DNA of 64,000 nucleotides from Hybos culiciformis (Eukaryota; Arthropoda; Insecta; Diptera; Hybotidae): NCBI GenBank assembly GCA_964007475.1, contig CAXFZM010000356.1, positions 89,567-153,566 of the forward strand. Reading direction: 5' to 3'. This document shows positions 33,506 to 45,073 of the stretch, piece by piece. The first letter of the stretch is position 1, and every line of letters starts with the position of its first letter. The translations under genes were made by a program, and so were the position numbers. The notes under the pieces were generated by a model. That model did not search any database, had not been told where the DNA came from, and was given only the letters and a program-made list of their open reading frames with translations.

Positions 33506-33728
33506 GTAAGTAAAACTAGATTTTGATTTTATTTTTTTTTTACTTTTATTTCAATTATCAAAATTAACCACTTAAGTTTCAGTTTTAAGAATTCCGATAT
33601 TTATGAATTTCTTCATATTTTTTCTTATGATTATTTTAGGATCACAAAATATTAGTTCTTCTATTAAATTAAAAAACTGAACGACTACACTATTTTTGTT
33701 TCTCGAGCTCTTTTTTAATTTTTTTTTT

Positions 33729-33800
33729 TGCAAAAAATATTTTGCTGATAATTGGAAATTCCAGCAACATGTACTGAAGCACGGCAATTCATTTTTCAAA
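33729..33800 (+). pseudogene. Possible second zinc-finger remnant
   Basis: CKKYFADNWKFQQHVLKHGN fits the second half of a C2H2 finger (Cys-x12-His-x3-His) in the same orientation as the exon at 33.25 kb. The first cysteine is replaced by a T-rich run (FFF) and no clean exon boundary is seen, so this copy looks decayed. Confidence 0.35.
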
Positions 33801-33911
33801 TTATGTTTTAATATAAGTTTTTTATTTTTTATTTATTATCTTTTTTTTTTTTAAATGGATTTCAAAAATATTATTTAATTAAAAACAATCACATATAGTA
33901 ATGATAACAAT

Positions 33912-34700
33912 ATTTATTTATTTATTTATTTATTTCCCACTTAGCACAAGCAGTTTACATATAATATTTACACTATTTTAGATTTTACACCTATCCATTT
34001 ATACAAAATCACAAAAAGAAAAATCTATAATATCCCTATATTTATTAGAAGCAATAAGCATACGATTAATTGGTTAATATACCACAGTTTCTCCTATGAA
34101 AATGAATTCTAAACAGCGAAACTGATCTCAAACTTTCAAAAGAGTTTAATATAGTTTTATTCCTTATAAACGGTGAATCAATTAATTCTCCTAATACATA
34201 AACAACGAAAGTCACGTCTGCTACTTCTCTTCTTTTCTGAAGCGACAATAGATTGATTAATTTTAGGAGGAAGACGCACTGGATTCACTCAAGGCAGGTT
34301 ACGCAGTGCAAAACGTAAAAAGTTTCTTTGAACTGATTGAAATATTTACTCATGAAGTTTGTAATAAGGTGACCAGACTTGACTAGCATACTCCAGATTA
34401 GGTGTCACTAAACAAGTGGAAACACATTTCAATACGTAAGGGTCATCAAATATCTTGGACCATCTTTTTATAAGACCAAGCATACAACAAACCCTATTGA
34501 TGATAGAGGTATAATGATGTTGAAACGTTAGTTGAACGCCCAAGTCCTTAATGGTAGATACCATTCTTATGCAAAGATTATTTAATGTATATTGATATGA
34601 AATGGGACTATGACGTCTAGTAAAACACAAAACAACACATTTATTGACATTTAGAGATAAATTGTTATAAGAGCAGTTTTTGAGGTTCAGCCTCAAAACC
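33912..34700 (-). pseudogene. 5'-truncated jockey-like LINE with (AAATA)n tail
   Basis: Minus strand. The stretch 34696-34346 is open and reads NVNKCVVLCFTRRHSPISYQ, then TIKDLGVQLTF, LGLIKRWSKIFDDPYVLKCV and PNLEYASQVWSPYY, which are conserved segments of the C-terminal part of the reverse-transcriptase region in jockey-like non-LTR elements. Decayed frames continue with KRREVADVTFVVYVLGELI and HRRNCGILTN. The 3' end is a tandem TAAA/AAATA tract at 33912-33937 (TATTTATTTATTT on the plus strand). The 5' part is missing, as usual for LINE copies. Several frameshifts. Confidence 0.85.
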
Positions 34701-35051
34701 GTGGAAAGTAATATATTTTATACTAAATATATATGTAAAATTTATTTTCTCAACTTTGAGAGCTAATAACTCGCGAACCACTGCATCGATTTGAGTTCTG
34801 AAAATGCCAAAAGTAGCGTAATTTTAAGTACTTTAATCTCTGCATAAATTTTTATATGAAAGATATTTTGGTTTTTGAGCTAGAGCCGCAAAACCGTGGA
34901 AAGTAGATTATTTCATACTAAATATATGTGTAAAATTAACTTTCTCAATTTTGAGAGCTAATAACTCGCGAACCACTGCATCGATTTGAATTCTGTAAAT
35001 GCCACAAGAAACGTAATTTTAGGAACTATAATCTCCGCATACATTTTTATA
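34694..35051. repeat. 195-bp tandem duplication (second copy interrupted)
   Basis: CAAAACCGTGGAAAGTA occurs at 34694 and 34889, and the following sequence (CTAATAACTCGCGAACCACT) is repeated with about 10% difference. The second copy is cut by the TTAA element at 35056-35933 and resumes at 35938 (TTTTTGGTTTTTGAGCTAGA). Confidence 0.85.
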
Positions 35052-35055
35052 TTAA

Positions 35056-35933
35056 GGGGTTATATCCACTTGCGAGGCAGAAAAAACGCGTTTTTTTGTG
35101 AATTTTTTCCAAAGAGGCATTTTATTTTATACATTAATGGAAAAAATGTACTTAAACAGAATTTAATGTACTTTAACAATCAGCGGTTTATTTAAAAAAA
35201 TATTGGATCCCCTAGCTCCTGTAGATGATCTGCGGAGAGACCTCCAAAAAAAAGTGCTTGGCGGTGTGCAAGATATCTCTGGTCCAAATTATCTGAAAAC
35301 CAAAAACCAAAAATATTTAGTTTTGTAATAAATAAATACAGGTAATGATCGAAGGTCTAGTCAAAATTTTGATTTTTGACAAAATGGCGGCCGTTCAAAA
35401 AAAAAATTCAGTTTTTCATGAAAATTTTTCACTTCAAAGTGGCTTAAAAAATCGAAATTATTGTCCAAAACCTTATTCCTTCGATCATTACCTGAAAAAT
35501 ATATCTGAGTAAGTCGTGTGAAAATTTCAAACCGATCGGTTTAGCGGTTTCGGAGAAATTTTGTACACCGACTCTGAAAACACGGTTTTGAGATAAACAC
35601 GTTTAAAGTTTCGGGAACGATTAACACTAAATTAAAAATTTTTTTTTTCAACTTACATCGTGTCATCTATTCCAGCACCATAAGAGGAACCCTCTGCTTC
35701 GTCGTTTGCCTCCAAAATGTTTAGTTGTTGAAGCTACCAGAAAAAGCTGCTACTCCGGCTCGTGCTCCGCCTACTTTCGAACGCTCGGAGACGATCTTAC
35801 TAATACGCTCATATCTCCGAAACTAATTGTCGGATCGATTTGAAATTTTCAGAGAATATTCTTGAATATATGTACATTCAAAAAATGAAAAAAAAAAATC
35901 GATTTTTTGAAAATCACAAGTGGATATAACCCC
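35056..35933. mobile_element. piggyBac-type MITE, 878 bp, TTAA target
   Basis: TTAA|GGGGTTATATCCACTTG and CAAGTGGATATAACCCC|TTAA form perfect 17-bp inverted ends at duplicated TTAA (35052-35055, 35934-35937). It interrupts the 195-bp repeat, which confirms it as an insertion. Internally there is a short coding-like exon on the minus strand (35715-35657). Confidence 0.88.
35657..35715 (-). pseudogene. Short coding-like exon fragment inside the TTAA MITE
   Basis: Minus-strand reading LEANDEAEGSSYGAGIDD runs into a GTAAGT donor at 35656-35651. It looks like the tail of a protein-coding exon carried by the element. I do not recognise the family with certainty. Confidence 0.3.
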
Positions 35934-35999
35934 TTAAAGCTATTTTTGGTTTTTGAGCTAGAGAAATAAACATAAAAATGTTGTTTTATTCGAATAAAA

Positions 36000-36994
36000 T
36001 CAATTTCTCGAAAAATATATTTTGATTTTTAACGTTTTATATATAACTCATCGGTACTTAACTCATCGGTCGATTTTGGATAAGTTATATCCGTTTTAAT
36101 TCATCCGAAAATTGGCCGATGATTTATATCCTTTGCAATGCACATAACTCATCCATCGCTGATAAGTTATGTGCTTTCAGAAAAATAAAACTGATCTGGC
36201 AACTTTTTCGGATGACTTAAATCCTTTTTAAAACACATAAGTCATCCGTAAAATTATGAGCGAACATTGTCGTCGCAGCTCCGTATTTTTTTTTTCGGTC
36301 ACTGGTCGAACTGGTGATTGATCAGTGGGATTTGCGGCAGTGGGATTCCACCTCAAAGCTTATTTGTAACAAACACTACGGTACTTTCTCTTTGGCCAAT
36401 GAGTAGCCATATACAAAGTATTTGAAAAACTTGATTGGCAAATACTGGGTCGAGCACACTATTGAATGCTCGGGACTCATTGGATTCTTCAAAAGAATGT
36501 GTTTGTTTATGAGTATAGAAAGAAGAGATTTGTTCCTACTATTTGTAAATAAAATGAATTTCGTCTTTTTAACATTCTAAAGTAGTTTTTTTTTACCATT
36601 GAGCCACTTAAAAAATAAATTCGAGTCATCATTAAATTTATTTCCAAGTTTTGTTATATTATTGATGTACAAAAAGTAGGAGGACTCCAATTTCCTTTAA
36701 CATTGAATCACTAATAAGATATCCTTAAACTTTGTACTGATTAGACAAGTAATTCATTAGCAGTTCAACGAATTTCTAGTTGATTGAATTGATCTATTAA
36801 GATTAATGGTTTACCATATATCAAAATCCTTTTTATAGACCCACAAACACCGTACAATAATAATAACCCTTGTCAAGATCATACACAATTTCATCAGCAA
36901 TTTCATTCGCTGACTGAGTATCTTCACATTCACTATTTCAGGGATTAAAATTAACTAATCTCTTATTATAAACTTTTTCATATAGTTAATAAAG
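36000..36994. other. Non-coding, with ATAACTCATC-type repeats and an inverted dispersed block
   Basis: About 36040-36250 repeats the motif ATAACTCATCGG / GATAAGTTATATCC in both orientations. About 36310-36350 (GTGGGATTTGCGGC) is the inverted partner of the piece beside the minisatellite at 2.77 kb. No gene is seen. Confidence 0.45.
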
Positions 36995-37370
36995 CGATAT
37001 TATAGTGCGATTAATTTTCTGTACGGAATAAGGTCAAATTATAATAAGAACTATACTCTTATGAAGTGAATGTACAAAAAATGCAGTAACTATTTCTTTT
37101 TTAAATTTAAAAGAACTATTGGGTTGGTCTAGGATTATATATTAGTTTATAATTATATATGCTCAATAATTTAACAATTAAATTTGTATTTTTATGGGAA
37201 AATAATAAAAAACATTTAAACAATTTCTTAATACTAGACCCAACCCATTAATACTTTGAAATTTAAAAAAGAAATAGTTATTGCATATTGTACAGAATTG
37301 AACATAAGAGTAAAGTTTTTTTGACCATACTCCTTACAGAAAATTGTTCGCAATAAAATTTAGCCGTTGG
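36995..37370. mobile_element. Fold-back element with a mariner-like insert in its loop
   Basis: The left arm (ATTTTCTGTACGGAATAAGG through AACTATTTCTTTTTTAAATT) and right arm (AATTTAAAAAAGAAATAGTT through CCTTACAGAAAAT) are complementary over about 100-120 bp. The loop is a small TA-flanked element (37119-37248). No coding frame. Confidence 0.7.
37119..37248. mobile_element. Tiny mariner-like MITE, about 130 bp
   Basis: TA|TTGGGTTGGTCTAGGA on the left and TACTAGACCCAACCCAT|TA on the right are imperfect inverted ends at TA. TTGGGTTGG is a common mariner tip. It sits in the loop of a larger palindrome. Confidence 0.55.
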
Positions 37371-37934
37371 TCAAATTTTTGTTGTTGCGTTCGAAAAAAC
37401 TTTATTAATTTTTCCTACTTTGCAGATTTCAATTAATTTTTGTCGCTCACTGCTTCAGAAACTTCTAAAATTACAAGATTGAAAAGTAGTTTTTGACTCA
37501 AATTATTTAATTTCAATATAAAAATTGTGTTCATAGAGACTGTAGATGAGAAAAATATATAAAAGAGAATATTTGGCTCCCAATATATGGGTGTATTGTT
37601 AAAATATTCCTCTAATAAACTCCAAAACAAGATATTTGTTAATCATCTGAATTATTTTTTTCCTTTCAAACCTACTGATATACATAAGTAAAAGTATAAA
37701 ATACATTCCTTAAATACTTGACTAGCCAGTCACTTAAAGGTACAACACGTGTTAAACTAGATTTATTTTTATTTGTAATTTCTTCTCTTGGTTTTTATTA
37801 ATCTACCATTGTTTACGTTTGATTTACCTTAATTAGAGAACTAATTTTTTATATTCATTTATAAAATATGTTTGTTCCATTGTGTTTTGAAAATTTATTA
37901 TAAATGAATGAAATAAACTCCAAAACAATATTTT
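37371..37934. other. AT-rich spacer, no gene
   Basis: AAACTCCAAAACAA is repeated at about 37617 and 37917. Nothing else is recognised. Confidence 0.4.
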
Positions 37935-38105
37935 ATTATTTTTTTTTTCTATGAATTTTTAGTATAAATATTTTGAAACAAAAAATAAGTTAACCGCGAA
38001 AAAAAAAATGCGTAAGCATAAAAAGACAACAAATTGAAGTAGCATAATAATTATAAGCATGGACATATTTTTCATTTCAACATTCTCTTTACATATTTAT
38101 TATTT
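37935..38105 (-). repeat. Inverted copy of the inner part of the pogo-like element
   Basis: Its sequence is the near-exact reverse complement of about 41440-41605 (for example TGCGTAAGCATAAAAAGACA here and TGTCTTTTTATGCTTACGCA there). It ends beside a perfect small hairpin GCCTGCAC/GTGCAGGC at 38148-38173. Confidence 0.85.
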
Positions 38106-38447
38106 TCAATATATATAAGCGAAATATATTTTTAACTAGAAAAAAGCCTGCACAGAAAAAATAGTGCAGGCCCTAGCCTAGTAACTATGCCCTCTTTTTA
38201 GTCATTTCGAAAAGAATGCTTTATTTTTTTATTGATAAAGTACGCCTTGGTTTTTTTGTTTACATTTTAAAGTTTTTATCAAAGTACGCCTTGCATTCAG
38301 TGTTGCATAGTCATTCGGTTATTTTATTTATTATGTAAGTTCAAAAAAATAAATAGAGGAAAGTGCCAACACTGCCAAGGTCGTTCACTTTTTATTATAT
38401 TAGATATTTTTGATCACTGTACAAATTTTAAATATGTACTATAGGAG

Positions 38448-38807
38448 TAGTGGTGGCTGAAAAATAAATTTTCAACCCTCGCGCCCTAGGCAGATTTAAT
38501 ACATATCGCTCCCTTCCTCTTCACCCTAACCGTGTATCACAAAAACAAATCTTACGTTAAATTTTATTATATTAAACATGCATTACATTTTATAACGTGA
38601 ACCTAAATTGATTGGACGAGTAGAGTGCTGACTACTATAGATATTGTGTATTGCCGATTTTCTAATACTGTTGATTTTAACTAAATAAATTTTAAAAGTA
38701 AAGAAAATAATTTTAAATATTTAAAAAAAAATTATATGGATTTAGCAAAACGGACTTTGGCGCCCTAAGCGGTCGCCTAGTTCCCCTATATGGTAGAGCC
38801 ACCACTG
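38448..38807. mobile_element. hAT MITE, 360 bp, TSD TATAGGAG
   Basis: The ends TAGTGGTGGCTG and (complement) CAGTGGTGGCTC are flanked by TATAGGAG at 38440-38447 and 38808-38815. The subterminal motif GGCGCCCTAAGCGGTCGCC is typical of many insect hAT MITEs. Non-coding. Confidence 0.92.
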
Positions 38808-38815
38808 TATAGGAG

Positions 38816-39010
38816 TCTGGAAGGATAATGTTTTTTAAAATAATTTCTACATTTTTGCCTTGTAAATTTATGTCCACCCAATGTTCCGGAACTGCAACCT
38901 CGATGAATTTGAAGAAGCACGGGACAAAATAGAAAAGGTACGGCAGTTTTTGATCTGTGTATTTTAAACAAGGATAATAAGCATCATCCATAAGTGACCT
39001 TCTCCGACCA
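38816..39010 (-). pseudogene. Coding-like fragment, unrecognised, cut by a hAT MITE
   Basis: The minus strand reads MDDAYYPCLKYTDQKLPYLF, then FVPCFFKFIEVAVPEHWVDI and a Lys/Asn/Ile segment up to PDSY, where the hAT MITE at 38448-38807 interrupts. The amino-acid composition is protein-like and the frame continues some way upstream, but no family is recognised. It may be a decayed host or transposon gene. Confidence 0.3.
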
Positions 39011-40873
39011 TCAATGGATCATTTTTGGGTGAATCTTAAATGAAAGGAGCCAAATCTTTTTTGTAATCCAAGAAGGGCTAAATGGGATCTTCTGAGGGAA
39101 AACTTACAGAGCCTCACCCTTGATCTAATTTTTTTTGGAAGACAAGTCGAAGAAAATAAATGTTAAGTTAACGTATGATCATATAAAAATATTTTATTTT
39201 GAACTTAATCCTGTTTGTATTGTATGATATGTCTACCTACGTTATATTATGGAAGTAAATTTTGATTTTTTTTATTAAAGTAGGAAAGTTAAACTGATTC
39301 AAATAAACATAACGAATAAAATTAATTAAGTTAAGTTGTCCATTCGTATAAACTATGTAGAAGCCAAGGAGGGCTATGCAATAACATATAAATTTTACAA
39401 GAATAAAAGAAAAGAACTAAACAATTCCGCGCTGTAGTGATATCTCTTGACTTTGCAACAAATATTATATATAAATCAATTTAATTCCGATTTAATTACG
39501 GATTTTTAAAATTAATGTCATTTTATTTTTTAACTTTATGATTAATTCAAAACCAATTGCCGAAAATTAAAAAAAAATTATATATTAATCCAACAAGACT
39601 TTTGAGACTCTTTATTATTCATTGTTCAAAGAAAAATTAAAATTAAATTTATGTAAAATAAAAAATAAAAAAAAAAATAAAATGGGTCAACTGCAATATT
39701 GCTTGGATCGGTTCCACTGAAGTTCACTCAGATAAAATACATTTTCAATATCACATCACAATATATGTTGAAAATCACATTATATTTATTACTATATTAA
39801 TTTTTATGATTCAGATGCAAGTGAATTTAACTTTAAAATTTTATATCGTGTAACCGCACATATTTTTCTATAGAAATTAAATTATATGGTTGAATTCTTT
39901 TTTTTTGGATATATATTTTTTTAATATCTTTTTCTTTACAATTTTAAAAGCTTCTTGAACATATAAAAAGTATCTATTTATTGTATGTATTTCAAAAAAG
40001 TTTGGACATAATTTTTGGTTATGTCGGTATTTTTTTTAACACCACACGCAAATTGATTCAAGGTTAAAAGTTTATTATAGCTGCGGCAGTTATAATTTCT
40101 GTATATTTTTTCCTAGGTGTTTTTTTCCTATTTATGCGTTGTAATCCTAACTTTCTTTATTATTATCAAAGTGATACAATCATATTAAATGTAAATTATG
40201 TTTGGAAGCTGTTTCTGCAGTTTTAATATAGAAGATATAAAGAGTAATGAAAACTAAAAGCAATTAATCATATTCACATATAACTTATCACTTTTTATTA
40301 TTCTTGAGAATATTTTACATGTTTACAATTATTGAATTCTTCTATATCGTGGTGGCACGCTGATGGAGTATCCCCTTAAATAGCAAGCATCGAAGCGAGT
40401 GGATATGTGTTAAATATTTCTCTTTTTTATTTTCAGAAATAATTTTTAACATTTAATTTAAATTAGAATTAAAACAAAAATATTTTTTTTTATAATTACA
40501 GCTTTTATTATCAGTTGTAAAATTCCTTTAATATTCCTTTAAATAAATTAATAAATAAATAAATACATTATTCCTTTAAAACATTTTAATAATTTAATAA
40601 ATGCACTATACGGTTGGTGCATGACTCCAACCTACTCTGATAATGGGGATGAAACAAATAAATGAGCATTTCTACCCTTTGATCTCAATTCCTGAAATAA
40701 GATAAAAAAAATATATATTTAGAATATCTTAAAAATTATATTAAGTATCTTAAAAGTAAAGTATTTTAAATCGAAATGTTTCTTTATACATTGTTGAGAA
40801 TGTTCTATACATTATATTTATATATTTTTTTTATTTTATTTTGTTTTATTAAACAATTGTTTGTAGTTTTTTT
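39011..40873. other. AT-rich stretch, no gene seen
   Basis: Low-complexity sequence, with two GC-richer patches at about 40350-40405 and 40605-40690 that show no recognisable coding motif. Confidence 0.5.
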
Positions 40874-40875
40874 TA

Positions 40876-41994
40876 CGGGAGAGGCTTGCAGGTTGCCACT
40901 ACTTGCAGGTTGCCACAACTGATTTATTTTGACATTCTAGCAGTCTCACAAACTAAACTCCAAGTGACATCGACGTCAAAAGAACAGTTGTCACTTTTAA
41001 TCTACTTTTGGAGCGGACAGACGCAATAACACAGTGTTACTGAGCAAAGTGTGAATTATTATTTTCAAAAACTTTAAAAATTAAAAATTGTGTTTTTGTC
41101 CTGTGCTCGTAAAGTGAACTTTTTTATTAGTTGTGGTTCTTTTTCATTCAATTAACATATTCCAAAAAGAATTAAAAATATATTATGAATTGGCAATTTT
41201 TCTAAATGGATTATACAAAATTGTGTCAGAATGCAGGTTGCCACCTTTATTGGCTTGCAGGTTGCCACCTTGATGAAAGCACTGATGACTGTATTGTTTT
41301 TTAGAAGAAAATGTCGGAAGTAGACACAACTCTATTATGTGCCACAAATGCAAACGAGCCGTTCACGCGAAATGTGTTTCAGTGTTTTAACTTCACCGAA
41401 TTCTGAGTCCGATGAAGATATAAGATAATAAATATGTAAAGAGAATGTTGAAATGAAAAATATGTCTATGCTTATAATTATTATGCTACTTCAATTTGTT
41501 GTCTTTTTATGCTTACGCATTTTTTTTTTCGCGGATAACTTATTTTTTGTTTCAAAATATTTATACTAAAAATTCATAGAAAAAAAAAAAATAAAATAAT
41601 AAAAAATAATAAAAATTCCATATCATATTGCAATTTTATTTTTTATGTCAATTTTCAGTCATTTCTTTATGTTTACAGCCACTGGGTGCAAGTGAAATTC
41701 AATAAATTTGAATACATTTCTAAATGAGACATTTTTCGGTTTCAGTTGTTCAACATTTTCAGCAATTTTCCAAAGGGTGGCAACCTGCAAGCCTAAATTT
41801 GAAGAGTTCGATTTTAGATACTTTTGAAAATTTGCTACAGAATTTTTATTTTTTGAGATTTCAAATGATTTCTAGGCCAGGATTGTAGCTTTTTACTTAC
41901 TCTTTCCAACGCATATACTTTTTGTACAATACGTTCATTTTTTGACGAGTTATGATAAAAAAAGCTATGGGGTGGCAACTGCAAGCCTCTCCCC
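40876..41994. mobile_element. pogo-like (Tc1/mariner superfamily) element, 1.1 kb, TA target
   Basis: TA|CGGGAGAGGCTTGCAG and CTGCAAGCCTCTCCCC|TA are inverted ends at TA. The motif CTTGCAGGTTGCCAC recurs at about 40886, 40903, 41230 and 41250 and, inverted, at 41776 and 41971. A short Cys/His-containing coding remnant (41305-41390) resembles the C-terminal zinc motif of pogo/Tigger transposases. The DDE domain is absent. Confidence 0.65.
41305..41390 (+). pseudogene. Cys/His finger remnant of a pogo-like transposase
   Basis: Following a TTTTTTAG acceptor, the frame reads NSIMCHKCKRAVHAKCVSVF and stops. The CxxC...HxxC pattern is that of the short PHD-like tail found at the C-terminus of some pogo-type transposases. 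An adjacent frame continues LTSPNSESDEDIR before a stop, so one frameshift separates the two. Only the tail of the gene is left. Confidence 0.45.
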
Positions 41995-41996
41995 TA

Positions 41997-42916
41997 CATG
42001 TTTTCATTTTTTGTCTGTATATTTGTCCGTTTCTCCGTCTATTCGTCTGTCTGTGTCGCGCACAATAATCCTATATAACTACTTGATTGTTTTCCATGAA
42101 ATCAATGCCAAAATATAACCATCAAGCCAAAACGACAAATTCTGTGACAACGGACAACGGAGACAAGTTTTGAATGAATTGTGCGCAACATTTTTAGATG
42201 GGAAGATCTCGATGGAAACTCGAAACAAACAAAACACCTCAATTGTGTCCGCTCGAACTCGGATTTGGGTTTGATCATGGATTGCCGGAAAAGTTGTTAA
42301 ATGAGTCAATTAAAGAAACATAAAGAAGTTTAGCCCCAATTGTTACTAATGATTCGATTGTAAGGCTGAAAGCGGAACGGATTAAATGAAAGTTGGTGTA
42401 TGAACAAATATTTTCCAGATATCTTTTTTAATATCGAAATTTTGAAAGATTAGGTTTTATTCTCCATTTATGAGGTATTGTACTATATTCTATTAGAGGT
42501 ATAATAAATAAATTCTAGTTTTACTTACATTTTATCTATATGTATTTCTAATGTGCATCACGATTCTGTCACAGAATACTGCCAATCGGTCGAACATCGA
42601 ATATTATAGTCATGCCATCATTGAATTCAATAAAAATGTGTCTTTACGATATAGATTTCTTAGTTGAAAATTTACAAGGATTCAACATATCTGAAAAAAA
42701 AAATATATTTATCATTATTATTTTAATTTATAAAATTTATTAGAACCAAAATCTAAGAGACTATCATTTGTAAAATTGGTTTTATTTTACATGAATTAAC
42801 AGAAGCAGCAAATCTGAACGAATTAGTGGACTCTACAAAGCAATCTTAGAAAGGCGAAACATTAATGAATAAACTTGAAAAAACGCATTAAAATAATTAT
42901 ATCTTTATGCATCGAT
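41997..42916. other. No gene seen
   Basis: About 42000-42380 is GC-richer and unique-looking, with a minus-strand open frame lacking known motifs. The remainder is AT-rich. Confidence 0.4.
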
Positions 42917-43280
42917 CACAGCTAATACCGCAAAGCAATTAAGAGCTACCGTAAAAACAGATTTTCTGCGTTATTTCTAATTTATTTTAAATAAAAATTA
43001 TAAAAAACGAAAGATATTAATTTTATTGATTTTTTGTAAAAATAATTTCTTAAAATTATTTCATAATTAATTAGAAAACTAAATTTATTTTTTTTTTGCT
43101 CCTAAAAGAATTGACTAGATCACAAAATAATTTTTTTGTTTCTTTTTCACAGCGTTTCTTTTGCATCGATATTTGCAAAAGCAGTTGTTTGCAGTTGATT
43201 TTTTTTGCTTTCAGGTAAAATTACCTGTGAACAGGTTTCCGGAACATTCCTTCAAAAATTGCTTTTCGGTATTAGCTGTG
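42917..43280. mobile_element. MITE family B, copy 1
   Basis: CACAGCTAATACCGCAAAGC at the left and GCTTTTCGGTATTAGCTGTG at the right form inverted ends of about 25 bp. Related sequence is at 59828-60156. No TSD was resolved; non-coding. Confidence 0.7.
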
Positions 43281-44243
43281 CTCAAGGCATTAAAAAGGAA
43301 AAATTATCTTTAATTCTTGCAGAAGTCGCAATTTGAAAGTTTTTTGCATTTAGTGAACCCTTGAACTTAGTCCACCTTCAAAATAAAACGAATTATAATT
43401 AAATATAAATTAAAAATGTTGTTAAAATTTCAATATGACTAAAATAATATTACAGTCCTTCATATATGTAATATATATGTGTATAAGGTGTTATTGTTTA
43501 AGCATAATCAAATCTTATTAAAACCATGAAATCTTCTCTATTATCAAAAAGGTTAAAAATGTTAAAAGGTGTTAAAAGGTTAAAATAATTCAATTTAATT
43601 ATGTTGAAACCTGTTGAAATAAGTAGAATATCTATATAATATAAAAATAAACATTTTCAAGAACATAAAATCATTTATCATCTTCGACGATATAACAGGT
43701 AGGTAAATATGTGACAAAATAAACACATGGAAAGTGTAATACAAAAATTCTGCATTTTGTGGTATGCATTTTTGATTTAACATTTTCTTTACTTTAATTT
43801 AATGTATAGCTTTTAACTTTTTTTTTTTGGAATAACAGCTTGCAACAATAACAAATGTTCATTAAACAATTTGAAAGGTGCGCACTGTTTTTCATATATC
43901 TTGTACATTTAACAGTAGTCGACTATAATAGTTGAAAAAATAAAATAACTCCTAATTATTGTGAGACTTATTTTGTTCAAAAACATATTATTTTATATAA
44001 ACTAATATACTTGTGGAGTTGAAAAGCTATAATTTCGTTATAAAACGTATAATAGGTTTAAATAACTTTTGAAAATGATTTATGTTTTGTCCAACAAAAA
44101 TTAATAATACATAAATGATTTTTTTTAATACATGTTTATATAGTACAGTAAATTTCCTGGATTTTGTGTTGTTTTTATTATTTAATTAAATTTTAATATA
44201 ATTGTTGTGATGATCGCAATTTATGATAATAAGAAATTGAAGT
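43281..44243. other. AT-rich spacer, no gene
   Basis: No coding or repeat structure was recognised beyond A/T runs. Confidence 0.5.
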
Positions 44244-44489
44244 GTCTGCTGAGAAATGAAACAACGTATAATGAAAAGTATAGTTTCGAGTAATTTGAAT
44301 TTAAAGATTTGAAAATTTAAAAAAACTTATGAAAAAATATCAAGTAACATAAAATTTTCATCTAAAAAACACAACATTAAAAATATTGCAAAGTAGTTGT
44401 ACTTATAAAATCGAGTACGAGGAATCGATTGGTGCTATTATCTAATAACGACGTATAAATATCATACGTTGTTTCATTTCTGAGCAGAC
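44244..44489. mobile_element. Small inverted-repeat element, 246 bp
   Basis: GTCTGCTGAGAAATGAAACA on the left is matched by TGTTTCATTTCTGAGCAGAC on the right (one mismatch over about 27 bp). AT-rich centre, no coding frame, no clear TSD. Confidence 0.7.
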
Positions 44490-44801
44490 GGTCTTTCCTA
44501 GCTAGATTTAATAGAATTATTTAAAATTTATTTATTCTAAGTCCATCATCAAAGTAAAATACTTATTTATTTTTTGTTTCTAAATACTTTTTCTCATTAC
44601 TCAAATATTGTTCGGATCTTCAAGATAAGTTGTTTTTGACGTTAACAAAGTACAGTGCAATTTCGTTAAATTGTAAAATTGTACGGTTTGCTCATTTATT
44701 AAAACTACATCTAAATAATTTACATTAAGATTGATCCTGAATGTATAATTCACATTTTACTACACACATATTACTTACTATATGATGTGATATGTGACAT
44801 G
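44490..44801. other. AT-rich spacer, no gene
   Basis: Nothing recognised. Confidence 0.5.
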
Positions 44802-44803
44802 TA

Positions 44804-45071
44804 CCTAGTTTACATGGAGAGTTGAAACTAGGGTTAAACTACATGTAAACGATGGTTGAGTTGAAATAGAGTTAATCTGACTAAACCAAAGAAATTTGCT
44901 AGGTTATGTTAATTCTTTCCATGTAAAAAGTAAGCAACAGCTGTTTTTCTTTTTTGTTCCCAGTTCAACCACAGTTCAATTACAGGCATTTTCGACTACA
45001 TCATGTAAACAGTTGACCTCCTTTCAACCACATTTCGACTCAACCACTATTGGACTATCATGTAAACTAAG
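44804..45071. mobile_element. TA-flanked MITE, 268 bp
   Basis: TA|CCTAGTTTACATG and CATGTAAACTAAG|TA are inverted ends at TA. GTTGAAACT/GTTGAGTCG-like motifs recur inside in both orientations. The short plus-strand open frame across it is a chance frame. Confidence 0.75.
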
Positions 45072-45073
45072 TA

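Noticed and set aside
42079..42309. Minus-strand open frame in a GC-richer patch
   Set aside because: No recognisable domain and no splice sites supporting it; noted only as non-repetitive sequence.
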